A stretch of 64,000 nucleotides of DNA from Agapetus fuscipes (GCA_951799405.1 OX637337.1:1612001-1676000), one strand, 5' to 3'; positions 1-10,951 are shown, counted from the stretch's first letter. Notes: generated from the letters alone by a model not told the origin. Made by a program: numbers and translations.

Positions 1-249
1 CTAAAAAAATGTGCGGATTGTACGGATTAATTTAGAGCTCACATTTCTATTTTATACTTTTGGTACTGATCTTTTAATAACTCATGTAGATATAAGTATA
101 TACCTATATTGCTTGAGACAAATTGATTTTTAAATACAATGTTGTAACCTGTGATAAATAAAAAAATACGTAAAATTTTCAGGACACTAAAGAGCGTATT
201 CGTAAATATTATTTCTGTACCTTAGAAAAAAAGAATGTAATTTGAAAAG

Positions 250-578
250 AGGATGTGAAAGTTAAGGTACAAAATAATGTGATGAGATGGTTTGGGCATG
301 TGGAAAGAATGAATGATGATAGACTGACAAGGTATTTATACAAAGAAAGTGTGAAAGGAAAAAGAGGGAAGCAACGACCGAGAAAAGTATGGAGTGATCA
401 GATTGAGGAGATTGTGAAACAATGGTATATACAAAGTGAGCGTAAAAGAAGAAAATGCATGAAAAAGGTGATGGATATGAATGAATTGAAAGAGATATGT
501 AAGGATAGGAAAAAATGGAGGCAGCTCTGCAGAGGCTCTGGCCACCCCTAGCGGAATGGCGGCAGAGTTACAGTTACA
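250..578 (+). pseudogene. LINE-B reverse transcriptase C-terminal end
   Basis: An open frame at 255-551 encodes about 98 residues with the motif MRWFGHVERM near residue 10, a basic RPRKVW segment, then CMKKVMDMNELKEICKDRKK and the end GSGHP. This is the C-terminal tail seen downstream of the RT domain in many insect non-LTR retrotransposons. The RT palm is absent, so this is a 5'-truncated copy. It stops just before a GTTACAGTTACA tail, which is also seen at 12.8 kb and 63.7 kb. It is not a host gene; its original role was target-primed retrotransposition. Confidence 0.8.
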
Positions 579-936
579 GAGCATTAACAACGGAAGTCCA
601 CTTTTTTGCGTTTTTGAGTTAATGATGCAGAAATTATTATAATTAGCTGTTCTATAAGTGGTAAAAATATTGGAGTCCTCGGACTCATAGTTACTGAGAT
701 ATCAAGTGTAATAAATATGGGATGCACATAAAAGTGCGAGCATAAACCACGGAAGTTCCACATACGTTGTTCACATTACCTACTTCACATTAAATAAATA
801 TCGATAAGAAGATTTTTTACAGATCAAAAATATCTTGTCTAGTTTAGAAGTTATGATGGTTTTATAAAAGTGCACATTTTCACTAAAACTCGTCTCCTGC
901 ACATTTTACTAAATGTGACTACCGTTGTTTATGCTC
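579..936. mobile_element. Candidate MITE with 25-bp terminal inverted repeats
   Basis: The left end reads GAGCATTAACAACGGAAGTC and the reverse complement of the right end reads GAGCATAAACAACGGTAGTC. A third, direct copy of this motif lies inside at about 737. No coding potential. I could not find a clear target-site duplication, so the superfamily is open. Confidence 0.5.
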
Positions 937-2360
937 TAAGGTACAGATTTTTCTCCGCCAATAAGAGATTCCAATACCTTTTGATTACGAGTATGTCGAG
1001 TTACACATTATAGCCTGTTTTATATGTAAATAATTATTAAAATGAACTTTTTTGTTGAATAAAGTTAAATTGAATTAGTATAAGTTAGAGAAGGGTCTAA
1101 TTGATTGGTTTATGTGTACTATAAATTTATTAACTACTAGGCAACTTAGAAACACGCCAACTGCCAAAATACGAGTGCATGACACCGACCTCTAAAATAT
1201 GTATGTACGTCGACACGAAAGTCAATATATTGATTCTACGCACTTTTCGCAAGAATATGCTGAAATATAAATGATCTAACAATTGGATAACAGTGGCTAG
1301 TCTGAATTAAGTCTAACAGTTTGTCAAACTAGAAGGAATATAGCTCCAATAGCAATCAAAACTAAAAATAAGAAAATTTGTTTTTGTGTCTTATGTCATA
1401 CTTTTTGTGACCTCTTTCTCTTTTGTACTGACCTCCTACGAAAGTTGTGTTACCAACGTTCTTTCTTTCAACGAATGTATGGCGTGTTGAATAAACATCG
1501 AGTTTAATTTCCGCGAACCGTAGTCCTTTACATTTTTATACAGAATTCCTCATTTTGACCTAATCCCCATATCAATCCAGATTCCAACCACCCCAAGGAT
1601 CCTTTTATTTGAAACATCTGTGTGTCTACATGAAAATGTGTCTTAAACAACCCCCTGAATCTGTCAATATTAGTTTACGTTCTGAATTCTAATAGCGAGC
1701 TAAGGCCTTGCTTTAAAAGCTCTGTCCCCGTAGCGTGTTCTCTTCCATTGAAGGGGCAGTAGAAGCCAATTTACGGCGTCATTTCACGCAGAACGAGGAG
1801 TGCGTCGTTTCTCACCTATTTCATTGACTGCAAATTCTACTCAAGCTGGAATAGGCAACTCCTCTAAAGGTTTTAAAAACAGAGACGCATTAAGACAAAA
1901 TATCGACTTTAGCACTGAAGGGGTTAAATTGAAATACACGAGGATATCTACCAACATGCAAAGAGGTCAAACACGTACGAAAGGGTCAAAATAAAGGCGT
2001 CTTACTTCAATACTTACAGGTAAGAAACGTATTTTTTGACCTTTGCCACTGACTTTAGGAACAAATGTAACTTTTTTCGTAAAGTAAAGGGTATAAAGGT
2101 CACTTTTCAAAAAATAATTTTGCCCTTTACAGCGATGAAAATTGTACACGTACTTTTTTATTCAAAACAAACTTTAAAACTGGAATTTTGTGTTTTTTTT
2201 CCTGCTTTTAGAAATGCTTGGTCTAATTTTTACTTTTGAAGGCATATGAGAGAACAAAAGACGAAAACTTTGAAATTTAATGATAAACTATATATTTGAA
2301 TCAACCAAAAACTAAACCGTGTGAACTAAAAACAAATTCTTGAAATATAATATGTTTAAT
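937..2360. other. No recognised feature
   Basis: AT-rich sequence with only short random frames (such as 1800-1994). I see no repeat of the families below, no RNA gene and no convincing exon. Confidence 0.5.
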
Positions 2361-2365
2361 GAGGT

Positions 2366-2585
2366 TGGAACGCAAACGCAACTAAGCTACACATATAGTG
2401 TAACTTCTTGCCTGCGTTATCCCCAAAGGGGTCACATGTGGTGATTCGGGACCTATTTATTTTTACGGGTAAGGGGGCCGGCCTCACACCACCCACTTTC
2501 AGTTGTGGGGCTTTCCCAGCTCCCGGAGGGGGGGGGGGGGGGCTGGTTCTCATTCCTTGTGAAGGCTGAGTAAACCTTGAGGCAT
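2366..2585 (-). mobile_element. SINE-B, 5'-truncated copy
   Basis: Minus-strand SINE-B body and tail: the 3' end (AGCTACACATATAGTGTAAC), the GGGGTCAC box and the GGCCGGCC segment are present. The tRNA-like head is missing. A run of 15 G lies at 2528-2542, where other copies have a short G-rich stretch. Confidence 0.8.
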
Positions 2586-2592
2586 TTTTGAG

Positions 2593-2725
2593 TAGTCTAC
2601 GATGGGCTTCTTCAGCGTGAAAGTGCAATAATCAAGATGATATAAATGAAAAAAAATATCACTGCACTTTTACGCTGAAGAAGCTTTTTGAAGACGTGGG
2701 CAAAACGTCCAAAAGCTGCAGCTCC
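2593..2725. mobile_element. Penelope-like terminal foldback, CTGAAGAAGC type
   Basis: Two inverted arms (GGGCTTCTTCAGCGTGAAAG near 2603 and its inverted match near 2668) flank a short AT loop. They are followed by AAAACGTCCAAAAGCTGCAG. The same unit recurs near 44.6 kb and 58.0 kb. CTGAAGA followed by a stem and a (G/C)AAAACG block resembles the hammerhead-like core of Penelope termini. Assignment to Penelope is by analogy. Confidence 0.5.
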
Positions 2726-2734
2726 CATATACCT

Positions 2735-2935
2735 TAGCAACAGATCCCGGAAAACTCTCTCCAGCATTATCAGCGGGCCGTGTAAGCATCAAACTCTTAT
2801 TGTATGGGACTGTCATTCTTAGCAACCAATAAAAAAATATTTGCAAGCCTTTTCCCTAGCAACCCGGCCACGTGATGACACAATTTTATTTATCTCAATT
2901 CCAACATTACAAGGGTTTTTTTACAGAATCTTGAG
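2735..2935 (+). repeat. Dispersed repeat, partner of 22325-22500
   Basis: Shares CCTTTTCCCTAGCAACCCGG and flanking blocks (TTAGCAAC, AATAAAAAAATATTT, acacaat) with 22.33-22.50 kb. No coding potential. Class unknown; a degraded DNA transposon is possible. Confidence 0.5.
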
Positions 2936-3189
2936 GTCAAAAACGCGAAACCAAAATGGTGGCCCGTGGTAGTCGCTTATTCAATAAAGAGGTCTGTAAT
3001 TTTCATTCCGCAAGAACCTTTGTTTTAATAAAATTACTTTTCACGTTGAGGACCTTGGGGGATGAAACAGGCCGCCATTTTGAGTTTAATTGTTTTTCAT
3101 TTAAAAAAAAAGAATCCTTGTTTACGATACAATAAATAAGTCAGGTTTTATTAAAGAATAATTTCTTTAATTTATATAAATGACCAAAA

Positions 3190-3316
3190 AAAAAAGATGC
3201 CTTGTAGGCGAAAGTACTAGACAGATTTTTTTGTATTAAAGTGAATGAAAACTTTGTTTGTTTAATTAATCTACAATAGACTTTCACTGTGTAAGCCACC
3301 AAACCTTAAAAATTAT
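3190..3316. mobile_element. Penelope-like terminal repeat, half copy
   Basis: Contains GATGCCTTGTAGGCGAAAGT and, further right, GACTTTCACTGTGTAAGCCA. Both are shared with the complete foldback at 30.9 kb and the termini at 47.3 kb. Only one arm survives. Confidence 0.6.
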
Positions 3317-3447
3317 TTTCAAAAAAAACGTTTGTATGCAATATAAATTTATTTGTTTTTATTTAACATAAAATGTTTGTGTGTTTAAAACAATGGGACA
3401 CAAATGTGAAATGAAAAAAGTCTCGGTGGGCAAACGTCACACAGCTA

Positions 3448-3772
3448 TAATAATAATAATAATATTAGGCTGATGTATTTGGTGAGCGCTGTTTTTGTGT
3501 GTATCACACTTCAAGAGCCCTCTGCGAGCTTGGTCGTCGCTGTAGAAAGCGCCGATTCTCTGGCAAAACCCAGTTGTTGTAAGGTTGGATGGACCTTTCA
3601 GTGACCGGTCTTTGGTAAAGGTTTATGAATTTTTCAACTCAGCGAAGAGCACATTCGAAATATAAATGGTATATTTTTTGTGCTCCACCGGGATCCAAAT
3701 CCACAACCTTCCATTTACGAGTCCGAAGTGCTGCCACTGGACTACGGACCGGTCCAAGCTATATCAAAATTG
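3448..3772 (-). mobile_element. SINE-A, near full length
   Basis: The minus-strand head has a box A-like TAGTCCAGTGGCAGCACT and a degenerate box B (GGATTTGGATCCC), then GGAGCACAAAAAATATACC. The body ends in ATT repeats (ATAATAATAAT on plus at 3448). RNA polymerase III promoter boxes plus a LINE-like tail define it as a tRNA-derived SINE. Confidence 0.88.
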
Positions 3773-3809
3773 TCCTTCGAACCTTTGAAAAAAATGCAGG
3801 TTAGCCTTT

Positions 3810-4054
3810 AGCCTTGCTGAACACTAATGCTGTAGAAAATAGTTCACTTTGCCAATGTCATCCCTACTTCATAGAAGGTCTTACTTAAGACTTGCAGGGT
3901 GTATGTTAATTTAAGATGTGGATTTTTATGTTGTAGATTCACATGTGCAAGCGCAAACTTATACGCGTCTGCTTGTGAGAATGCATATAATGTAAATCCC
4001 CAATGTTACAAATCTTTGCAACTTAGATTAGGTTAGATAAGATTAGATTAAATC
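3810..4054 (+). mobile_element. LINE-A 3' UTR copy, 5'-truncated
   Basis: Contains the conserved GTTCACTTTGCCAATGTCA, GTGCAAGCGCAAACTTATAC and TTTGCAACTTAGATTAGG blocks and ends in ATTAG-type repeats. No coding part. Confidence 0.82.
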
Positions 4055-4344
4055 ATGTTCTTTATTGAACATTCCAATATTTTTTTACGTAGGTAATATA
4101 AAATTTAATAAACTTTTAAACATCACATATCATATACTGGCATTCAATCCTTTTCTAAAGGAAATTCATTCAATTACTTTCCATACATGGATAATAAAGA
4201 AACCTTCGCCTTTTTCATTCAGCTTTTCATCTTTCGTCAGAATATCTTATGTAGGTACCTACACGAATATTTTTTTGGGAAAGTTTCGTGTATAAAAAAA
4301 GTTTACTAATAAATATCTACTTTTTTAAGCATTCACTTTTTTAG

Positions 4345-4560
4345 ATTTTGTAGGGTTTGTGTATTCACACAGTGAAAATTATTTTTATTTAATAACGTAG
4401 TTTAATTTTCACAATAATATTTTATATCTCGAGCACTATCGACCTTCAATACTCAGGTCAAATCACATCACTCTTGATAATGACCTGAGTGTTGAAGGTC
4501 GAAAGTGCTCGAGATATAAAATATTATTTTGAAAATTAACCTACGTTTAAGAATTTTTTT
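4345..4560. mobile_element. Penelope-like terminal foldback
   Basis: Starts with TTGTAGGGTTTGTGTATTCA and CACAGTGAAA. Arms at about 4391-4460 and 4481-4549 pair with few mismatches across a 20-base loop. The same motifs flank the Penelope RT fragment at 48.0 kb, which supports the assignment. No coding part. Confidence 0.7.
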
Positions 4561-4724
4561 TTTTAATTTAAAATTCACTTTTTTATTCATAAACAATCGT
4601 TTTTTTTTCATTCGTACATATTAATATCTTTGTTATAATATACTACTTTTTTTTATGGAGCAATATAGTGTTCACTTTTGCATATTATATTAATTAAAAG
4701 GTACCTACTCTAAAAAACGGAACT

Positions 4725-5200
4725 AAGCAACACAAATAGTTTAACTATTTCACGCGTTCTCTCCGAAGGGGTCGCATATGGTGAGTGGCACCTACGTAAC
4801 TCAAAACAAAACCAACGAAACACACAACACAACACTACGCATCTAACAGTCCTGCAACAAATGATCAGGACATCACCAGCACTTCTGCGGCACTACAACA
4901 AGTGTCATAGACTCAATGGAGTCTCTGAAATCGACGGAGTCTCCCGCACATGATTTCTTTAAAAAAATACAGGCTGACCTTACGCCATCCACTTTAATTA
5001 AAGTGAGAGTTTCCCAGCTTCCGATGGAGCTGGTACTTATTTCTTGTGTAGGTTGAGTAAGCCTTGCCGGTATTTTATTTTGGGTTTGAAAAAAATACCG
5101 AAACGCAAAATTCTTTCTGACACCCTCGGTAGGATTTGACCCCGAGCTCTCGGCATGGAATGCAAGCACTCTACAAACTGAAGCATTGACCGGAACTCTA
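4725..5200 (-). mobile_element. SINE-B interrupted by a 160-bp insertion
   Basis: SINE-B tail at 4725-4798 and body and head at about 4965-5200 (CGAGCTCTCGGCATGGAATG near the right end). They are separated by unrelated DNA at about 4799-4960. Part of that insert (GCGGCACTACAACAAGTGTC and TCTCCCGCACA) recurs inverted at 30.49-30.55 kb. Confidence 0.75.
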
Positions 5201-5611
5201 AACTCAATACCTATTATAAACTTCAAAATAAAAATAGCTCTAACTAACAAAAAAATCATTTTGTGTACAAATTAAAGTTTGCAGGTACCTACCACTAATA
5301 ACTTGTGATAATAGACAACAAAAAAAAATAAGTCTAGGGCTAAAATTTGCAACGAATTCATTAAGAAAACGACTTTTATCGGGTAACTTTTTTAATCAAA
5401 GTGTTTCGTTCAAACTTAAACAAGGTCGTTTTTTTAAGGATTCACGGGGGTCAATAATACCAAAAACTTGTTCAAACCAGTTTATCCTATTATATAAATA
5501 TCGATACGTTCAAGGTAAAATTGAAAAAGTGATATTTTAAGCTAACATGGGCTTCTCAGATAGAATGCACCTTTTTCCTATTTTCTACGACAGAAAAATC
5601 AGTTCATTGTC

Positions 5612-5912
5612 TTGACTGGTCCTTAGTCCAAGTGGTAACACTTCGGAGTCGTAACTGGAAGGTTGTGGGTTCGAATCCCAGCGGAGTACAAAAAATATCC
5701 CATTTATATTTTCAAATTTGCTCTTCGCTGGGTTGAACAATTCATAAACCTTTACCAAAGACCGGTCATCATGAGGTCCATCCAGCCTTACAACAACTGG
5801 GTCTTGCTTGAGAATTGGCGCTTTCTACAGCGACGACCAAGCTCGCAGAGGGCTCTTGTGGTGTTATACACACAAAAACAGCGCTCACCAAATAAATCAG
5901 CCTAATATAATA
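5612..5912 (+). mobile_element. SINE-A copy
   Basis: Head TAGTCCAAGTGGTAACACTT with box B GGTTCGAATCCCAGC. The body carries CTTTACCAAAGACCGGTCAT and the 3' end CAGCGCTCACCAAATAAATC. It lies inside an M2 element. Confidence 0.88.
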
Positions 5913-6140
5913 AATTAAATTTTTAAAGTATGAAAAAAGTATGAAAATCTGTATAAGAATTATAACTGAAGATGATAGTGTAAGACTGTAAGCTATCAAA
6001 AACGTTATGCAATTTATTCATCTTAAGTGGTTTACAACTACGTTGAATTTATTTGTTTTTTCTGAAAATTTAAATATCTTGGATTATAGAATTCTCTCAT
6101 GAGAACTTGCTTATTATAAGTTAATTTACTATGAGAAGTC

Positions 6141-6311
6141 TACTTCCTCACTTTACTTTGTCAGCCACTTCTTGTCCACTGCTGGACATAGGCCTCCCCC
6201 ATGTCTCTCCAGGCGTCTCTGTCCTGGGCTCTCTGCATCCAGTCACCAGCAACTCTTTTAATATCATCTGACCATCGTGTAAGAGGCCTTCCTCTAGTTC
6301 TTTTGTCTTCA
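6141..6311 (-). pseudogene. LINE-D RT C-terminal fragment with target-site duplication
   Basis: Read on the minus strand from 6310 to 6161, the frame begins EDKRTRGRPLTRW and continues WMQRAQDRDAWRDMGEAYVQ to a stop. This is the classic C-terminal end of a widespread insect non-LTR RT. ACTATGAGAAGTC occurs at 6128-6140 and again at 6312-6324, a 13-bp target-site duplication in the host M2 sequence. It is a very short, fairly young, 5'-truncated insertion without RT activity. Confidence 0.88.
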
Positions 6312-6627
6312 CTATGAGAAGTCACACAGAATTAAATTTTTATCCACGATTTCTATCTTTGTATCGGCACTTATTCACTTTTACTTTTGCGGTGACGAAA
6401 TATGGATACAAAACATCTTAAATCGGTTGTTATTCGAATCCGGTTAGCGCCAACCAGTAACCAAATAGATAGATGGTTTTATAAATACCTGAACCTGCAT
6501 ATTATTATCTGACTTAAAATTGTTAGTAAACATGCTAAAAAGTTTCTAAGACATGAGATACTCGAAAATGATGGGAAGATTCTAACAAAATCTTTCTAAA
6601 ATGTTCTAAAAAAGTTTTATCGCGATA

Positions 6628-7130
6628 TCGGATGAATGGAATATCCAGAGTCATAATAAAAGAAGAGCTTGTATGAAGAAGGTTATGACTCTGGAGGAAA
6701 TGAAAGAAGTATGTAAGGATATAAATAAATGGCGGTTGATCTGTAATGTTGGCGGCTAGGGTTTATTAAAGTGAAATTGGTTTAATGCTTTAGTTTTTTT
6801 TTATGTCTATGTAAATATTATTATTTATTGATTTAAAAAATTTAATTTGTCATACGTATGTTCCTTGACTTATAGGTTGGTATGCGGCTGACCACCCATA
6901 ATGTAAAAAATGGTTTACTTTGCCAATGTCACCCCTGTTTCAGGGAAGGACGGCAAGAGTTGCAGGGCTTATGTTCATTTGAGATTGAGTTTTTTTAAAT
7001 GTAGGTCCACATGCGGCATGTATTAGCGCGAAATTATACATGTCTGCTTGTGGGAATGCATTTAATATAAATCTTAAATGATATATATCCTTGCAGCTTA
7101 GGTTAGATTAGATTAGATTAGATCGGTAGG
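6628..7130 (+). mobile_element. LINE-A: last RT codons plus full 3' UTR
   Basis: 6628-6762 encodes NEWNIQSHNKR-like residues, then KKVMTLEEMKEVCKD and a stop in GGCGGCTAG. The 3' UTR follows (GTTCCTTGACTTATAGGTTG near 6860) and ends in GATTAGATTAGATTAG. It is 5'-truncated. Confidence 0.87.
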
Positions 7131-7189
7131 CTGCCAATTTATGAAAATACTTTAAAAGTTTAAAAATAAACGAGTTTGTAAAATTTACA

Positions 7190-7890
7190 AATCAATGATT
7201 TTGTAAGAGAAGAATGTGGTGTAAGGGAAAGTGTGTTAAGATGGTTCGGGCATTTGGAGAGAATGAGTGATGAAAGATTGACGAAGAAAGTATATGTTGC
7301 TAGAATAGATGGATGTCGTGGAAGAGGAAGACCGAGAAAAGTATGGAAGGATCAAATCTCTGAAATAGCGAATGAATGGGATATCCAGAGTCATAATAAA
7401 AGGAGGACTTGTATGAAAAAGGTTATGACTCTGGATGAAATGAAAGAAGTATGCAAGGACAGGAAGAAGTGGCGGCTAATCTGCAATGCTGATTTTTAAT
7501 GTTGGTTTATTGGCTTGCTACATTTTTTGCATAAGACATTTCTTTTTTTTTTACTTTTTTTGTATAGATTTATTTTTAAGGTTTTGTTGTTTTCTTATAC
7601 TTAAATGTTATTTTTTACTCGTATTCCTTGACTTATAGGTTGGTATGAGGCTGACCACCCATACTGTAAAAAATGGTTCACTTTGCCAATGTCACCCCTG
7701 TTTCAGGGAATGTCGGCAAGAGTTGCAGGGCTTATGTTCATTTGAGGTTTGGATTTTATTTGTAAGTACACAATCAGCATTTGTAAGCGCGAACTACACG
7801 TGTTTGTTTGTGGGCATACATCTGAGAGCTTTGAATGAATATATCCTTGCAACTTAGATTATAGATAGATAGATAGATAGATAGAACACA
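7190..7890 (+). mobile_element. LINE-A: RT C-terminus plus 3' UTR
   Basis: An open frame at 7233-7499 (88 residues) carries MLRWFGHLERMSDERLTKKV and ends ICNADF. It is nearly identical to the C-terminus of the long copy at 45.5 kb. The UTR runs to CTTGCAACTTAGATTATAG and passes into a GATA microsatellite at 7862-7885. A short promoter-less remnant. Confidence 0.9.
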
Positions 7891-8014
7891 CCTCGTTTTC
7901 CCATTAAGTATTCATTTTTAATATCAGTACAACAAAATGAATAAATTTAAGAACCAGTTAAAATTAATTTAATATTTTTTTTATGTTTTTTTTTTTTTAA
8001 ATAAATTTGTGAAG

Positions 8015-8212
8015 AGGAATGCAATTCGCCAACCTATTTTCCCTGTCCAGTTGTCTTCATGCGAAAGCAGAAGCTTGTGTGCATGCAACGACATCTGAAC
8101 CAGGGTCAATGTTATGGTCAAAGGGGCCAGCCGTGGCTCGAACCAACGTTATCTGAACCAAATACGCTAGCTGAACAAGCGTCTTGACCGCCGTGGCCAT
8201 AGCACCGACAAT
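8015..8212 (-). mobile_element. SINE-C, single tRNA-like copy
   Basis: On the minus strand GTCGGTGCTATGGCCACGGC begins a tRNA-like head. TGGTTCGAGCCACGG follows about 55 bases later as a box B. The body continues to an AT-rich end. I find no second copy in the window, so the family definition is weak. Confidence 0.45.
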
Positions 8213-8237
8213 TTTAACAATCATACATATCATACAT

Positions 8238-8335
8238 AATCATACTACACTTGTTGGTTTGTGGGCATACATCTGAGAGCTTTAAATGAATAATATATCC
8301 TTGCAACTTAGATTATAGATTATAGATACATTAAA
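8238..8335 (+). mobile_element. LINE-A 3' terminus only
   Basis: Only the last 95 bases of LINE-A: TTGTTGGTTTGTGGGCATAC, CTTGCAACTTAGATTATAG and the GATTATA tail. Confidence 0.8.
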
Positions 8336-8439
8336 TGCATTTTTTATGAATTCCCAGTGAAAACAAAATAATTTTAATTTAAGATTGAGGGGTTTTAAAA
8401 AATTTTAAAAGATTTTTCAAGATTTTTTTTTTTTTTTTT

Positions 8440-8698
8440 GTTCCTTGACTTATAGGTTGTTATGCGGCTGACCACCCATAATATAAAAATTGGTTCACTT
8501 TGCCAATGTCACCCCTGTTTCAGGGAAGGACGGCAAGAGTTGCAAGGCTTATGTTCATTTGAGATTGGGTTTTTATATTGTAGGTCCACATGCGGCATGT
8601 GTTAGCGCGAAATTATACATATCTGCCTGTGGGAATGCATTTAGTATAAATCTTTAATGATATATATCTTTGCAACTTAGATTAGATTAGATTAGATT
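8440..8698 (+). mobile_element. LINE-A 3' UTR copy
   Basis: Complete UTR from GTTCCTTGACTTATAGGTTG to GATTAGATTAGATT with all conserved blocks. It is preceded by a T-rich stretch. Confidence 0.88.
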
Positions 8699-8898
8699 TC
8701 AAGATTTTTTTGAAAAAGCAATGTATAGAGTATCAGTAAAAATAAATAAATTAATGTATGTAAAAAAAATTAAAATCGCCTCCAACAATTTTTCAATTCA
8801 TTTTAACTTATTAATTCAAATCAATATTAAGTTTTTGTGAATGAAGTACAAAAAATGAGGAAATTATTTAGCATTTTCTTAAGATTAACTTTTAATGT

Positions 8899-9220
8899 CC
8901 GGTCGATAGCTCAGTTGGTAAAGTGCTTGCATTCCATGCCGTGAGCTCGGGTTCGAGTCCCACCGAGGGTGTCAGAAATGATTTCCCGTTTCGGTGTTTA
9001 TTTCAAACCTAAAAATAAAATACCGGCAAGGTTTACTCAGCCTTCACAAGAAATAAGTACCAGGCCCTTCGGGAGCTGGGAAATCCCCCACTTCACTGAA
9101 GTTGTTGGCGTAAGGCCGGCCCCCTTACCTGTTAAAATAAATAGGTTCAACTCACCACATGCGACCCCTTCGGGGGTAACGCGGCAAGAAGTTACACTAT
9201 ATGTGTAGCTTAGTTGCGTT
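8899..9220 (+). mobile_element. SINE-B, full length
   Basis: Head CCGGTCGATAGCTCAGTTGG (box A) and GGTTCGAGTCCC (box B), like a tRNA of about 72 bases. The body runs through CGGTGTTTATTTCAAACC, GAGCTGGGAAA and GGCCGGCCCCCTTACC, and ends GTAGCTTAGTTGCG. One of the best copies in the window. Confidence 0.92.
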
Positions 9221-9790
9221 TTTTTTAAGTTTTAAGATGTTGGATTTTATTTTTAAACTGAAATACAATTAAATAAAATCAAATATTCATATCAGTAAAT
9301 TTAAATAAATTAAAAAAAAAAAAAAAAAAAAACACTTTTATGCTGATTTAATTCATTCGAAATAAAATGTTAAAAATTGTCATTAAATAACAACAACAAA
9401 AATCAAACAAAACACCAAAAATTCTCATGGATCTTTTACCAAATACAATAATAAGTATCAGTTATTTTGCATAAATTTAATATCATTGGAGTTGCGTAAA
9501 TTTAAAGTATCAACTCGGACAAAAGGAGTGACAGGCATTCTGAATAATCAACAAAAATGTGTGTAATAGTATATGAGAACGAGAAAATTCACTTATAATT
9601 TATACGGACTGACACATTGATAAAGCTGAACAAATAATGTATTTTTAGAATTTCAATTAATTTGGAATTGGAAGCCTTGTAAGTGTTGATTACATTTTTG
9701 CCACTCGATAAATTTTAACCGTTGAATTTAGGTAAGAGTTATAAATATATAACATCTTACAGAAAATTCTGCTAAAGTCCTTTCGATATA
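9221..9790. other. No recognised feature apart from a poly-A run
   Basis: AT-rich. An A homopolymer of about 20 lies near 9311-9331. No repeat family or gene recognised. Confidence 0.5.
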
Positions 9791-9791
9791 C

Positions 9792-10178
9792 GGCGGCGAG
9801 CTGTCGATTCGTGTCCAAAAAAAAGATGCACCTAATCTAATCTAATCTAATCTAAGTTGCAAAGATATGTTACATTGGAGATTCACATTACATGCATTCC
9901 CACAACCAGACACGGACAAGTTCGCGCTTGCACGTGCCTCATGTGAGCCTACATCATAAAAACCAATCTCAAATGGACATACACCCTGCAACTCTTGCCG
10001 TCATTCCCTGTAACAGGGGTGACATTGGCAAAGTGAACCCTTTTTACAGCATGGGTGGTCAGCCACATACCAACCTATAAGTCAAGGAACAACCTACTGT
10101 GATTTCTTCTCTATGGAGTTATTTTGCAAGCGCTAGCGCTCCCGACTTCTTTTGGACACGAATCGACAGCTCGTCGCC
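9792..10178. mobile_element. MITE with 28-bp inverted ends, split by LINE-A
   Basis: Left end GGCGGCGAGCTGTCGATTCG, then TGTCCAAAA. The reverse complement of the right end is GGCGACGAGCTGTCGATTCG, then TGTCCAAAA. Without the LINE-A copy inside, the element is about 130 bp. No duplication was recognised. Confidence 0.65.
9832..10092 (-). mobile_element. LINE-A 3' UTR copy nested in a MITE
   Basis: Minus-strand UTR. CTAATCTAATCTAATCTAAG is the tail on plus, and CCAACCTATAAGTCAAGGAA marks the 5' boundary of the UTR. The 62-residue frame inside is a chance frame. Confidence 0.88.
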
Positions 10179-10572
10179 TTAAGGTCGTGAGGAATTTAGC
10201 AGAATAGCGCATCGGGCTACAATTTTAAACAAACATATAAACGACGGAGTAATATTCGTACACGTTTTATTTAACCTGAGAGCAAGGAAAATAAACATCA
10301 TATGATACAACTTCAAGTTAAAAAGATCAAAGAGTGTAATTTCCAGAAAATGGGGAAAAACATTGCGCGAATTCGTATGGATCGTCATACGTGGTTCAAA
10401 GATGCGGAAGTGACGTGAAGTAGAGAAAAAAATCCGGAAAAGAACGATAGGATTGAATTTTGAGAAAAAAAATGTATTAAAAAAGATATAAAAATAAATC
10501 CTTTATCTCCTCTTTGATTGTTTAAAGACAGATTTCTTAGAAAACATGAAGAAGTAAAAAAACATTTTTCAG
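10179..10572. other. No recognised feature
   Basis: Short overlapping frames without recognisable motifs; no repeat recognised. Confidence 0.5.
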
Positions 10573-10836
10573 ACACACGCAACGCAACTAAGCTACACAT
10601 TTAGTGTAATTTCGAATGGAATTTTGTTTCAAAGTGGCGAGTGGAACGTGTTTTGTTTACAGGGAAGCGGACCGGCTCATTTCTTGTGAAGGCTGAGTAA
10701 ACCTTGACGGTATTTTATTTCCGGGTATGAAATAAGCCCCGAGGTGGGAAACCATTTCTGACACCTTCGGTGGGATTCGAACCCGAGCTCTCGGCATGGA
10801 ATGCAAGCACTCTACCAACTGAGCTACTGACCGGAC
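10573..10836 (-). mobile_element. SINE-B with internal deletion
   Basis: Tail at 10575-10610 and head at 10750-10836 (ACTGAGCTACTGACCGGAC on plus) are present. The region from the GGGGTCGC box to the GGCCGG block is shortened. Confidence 0.85.
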
Positions 10837-10951
10837 TACACAATCACAGGTAAACATGCACAGACATGAACTCATCTATTCGTAACAATATTTACGCAAA
10901 TCCAAAGAGTTCAATGTCCGAACACCATGTTTTGCAAACGTGAGAGATAAA

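Larger units (their letters stand above)
5497..6415 (+). mobile_element. MITE M2 host, split by two later insertions
   Basis: The left end has ATCGATACGTTCAAGGTAAA and GCTAACATGGG. Middle pieces (CTCATGAGAACTTGC, TTTACTATGAGAAGTC) lie at 6090-6140. The right end near 6370 has GGCACTTATTCACTTTTACT, the inverted match of the left end. A SINE-A and a LINE-D fragment were inserted into it. Confidence 0.6.

Noticed and set aside
5663..5905. Small frames repeated at 5.7, 11.9, 34.3 and 36.1 kb with similar peptides
   Set aside because: They are the same frame of SINE-A, which is non-coding.
8675..8698. TTAGATTAG repeats as interstitial telomere sequence
   Set aside because: The insect telomere repeat is TTAGG; these are the 3' tails of LINE-A, always next to CTTTGCAACTTAGATTAG.
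8899..8975. Possible genuine tRNA gene (also other SINE heads with good box A and box B)
   Set aside because: The tRNA-like part continues into a repeated SINE body without a T-run terminator, and acceptor ends do not pair well by eye.
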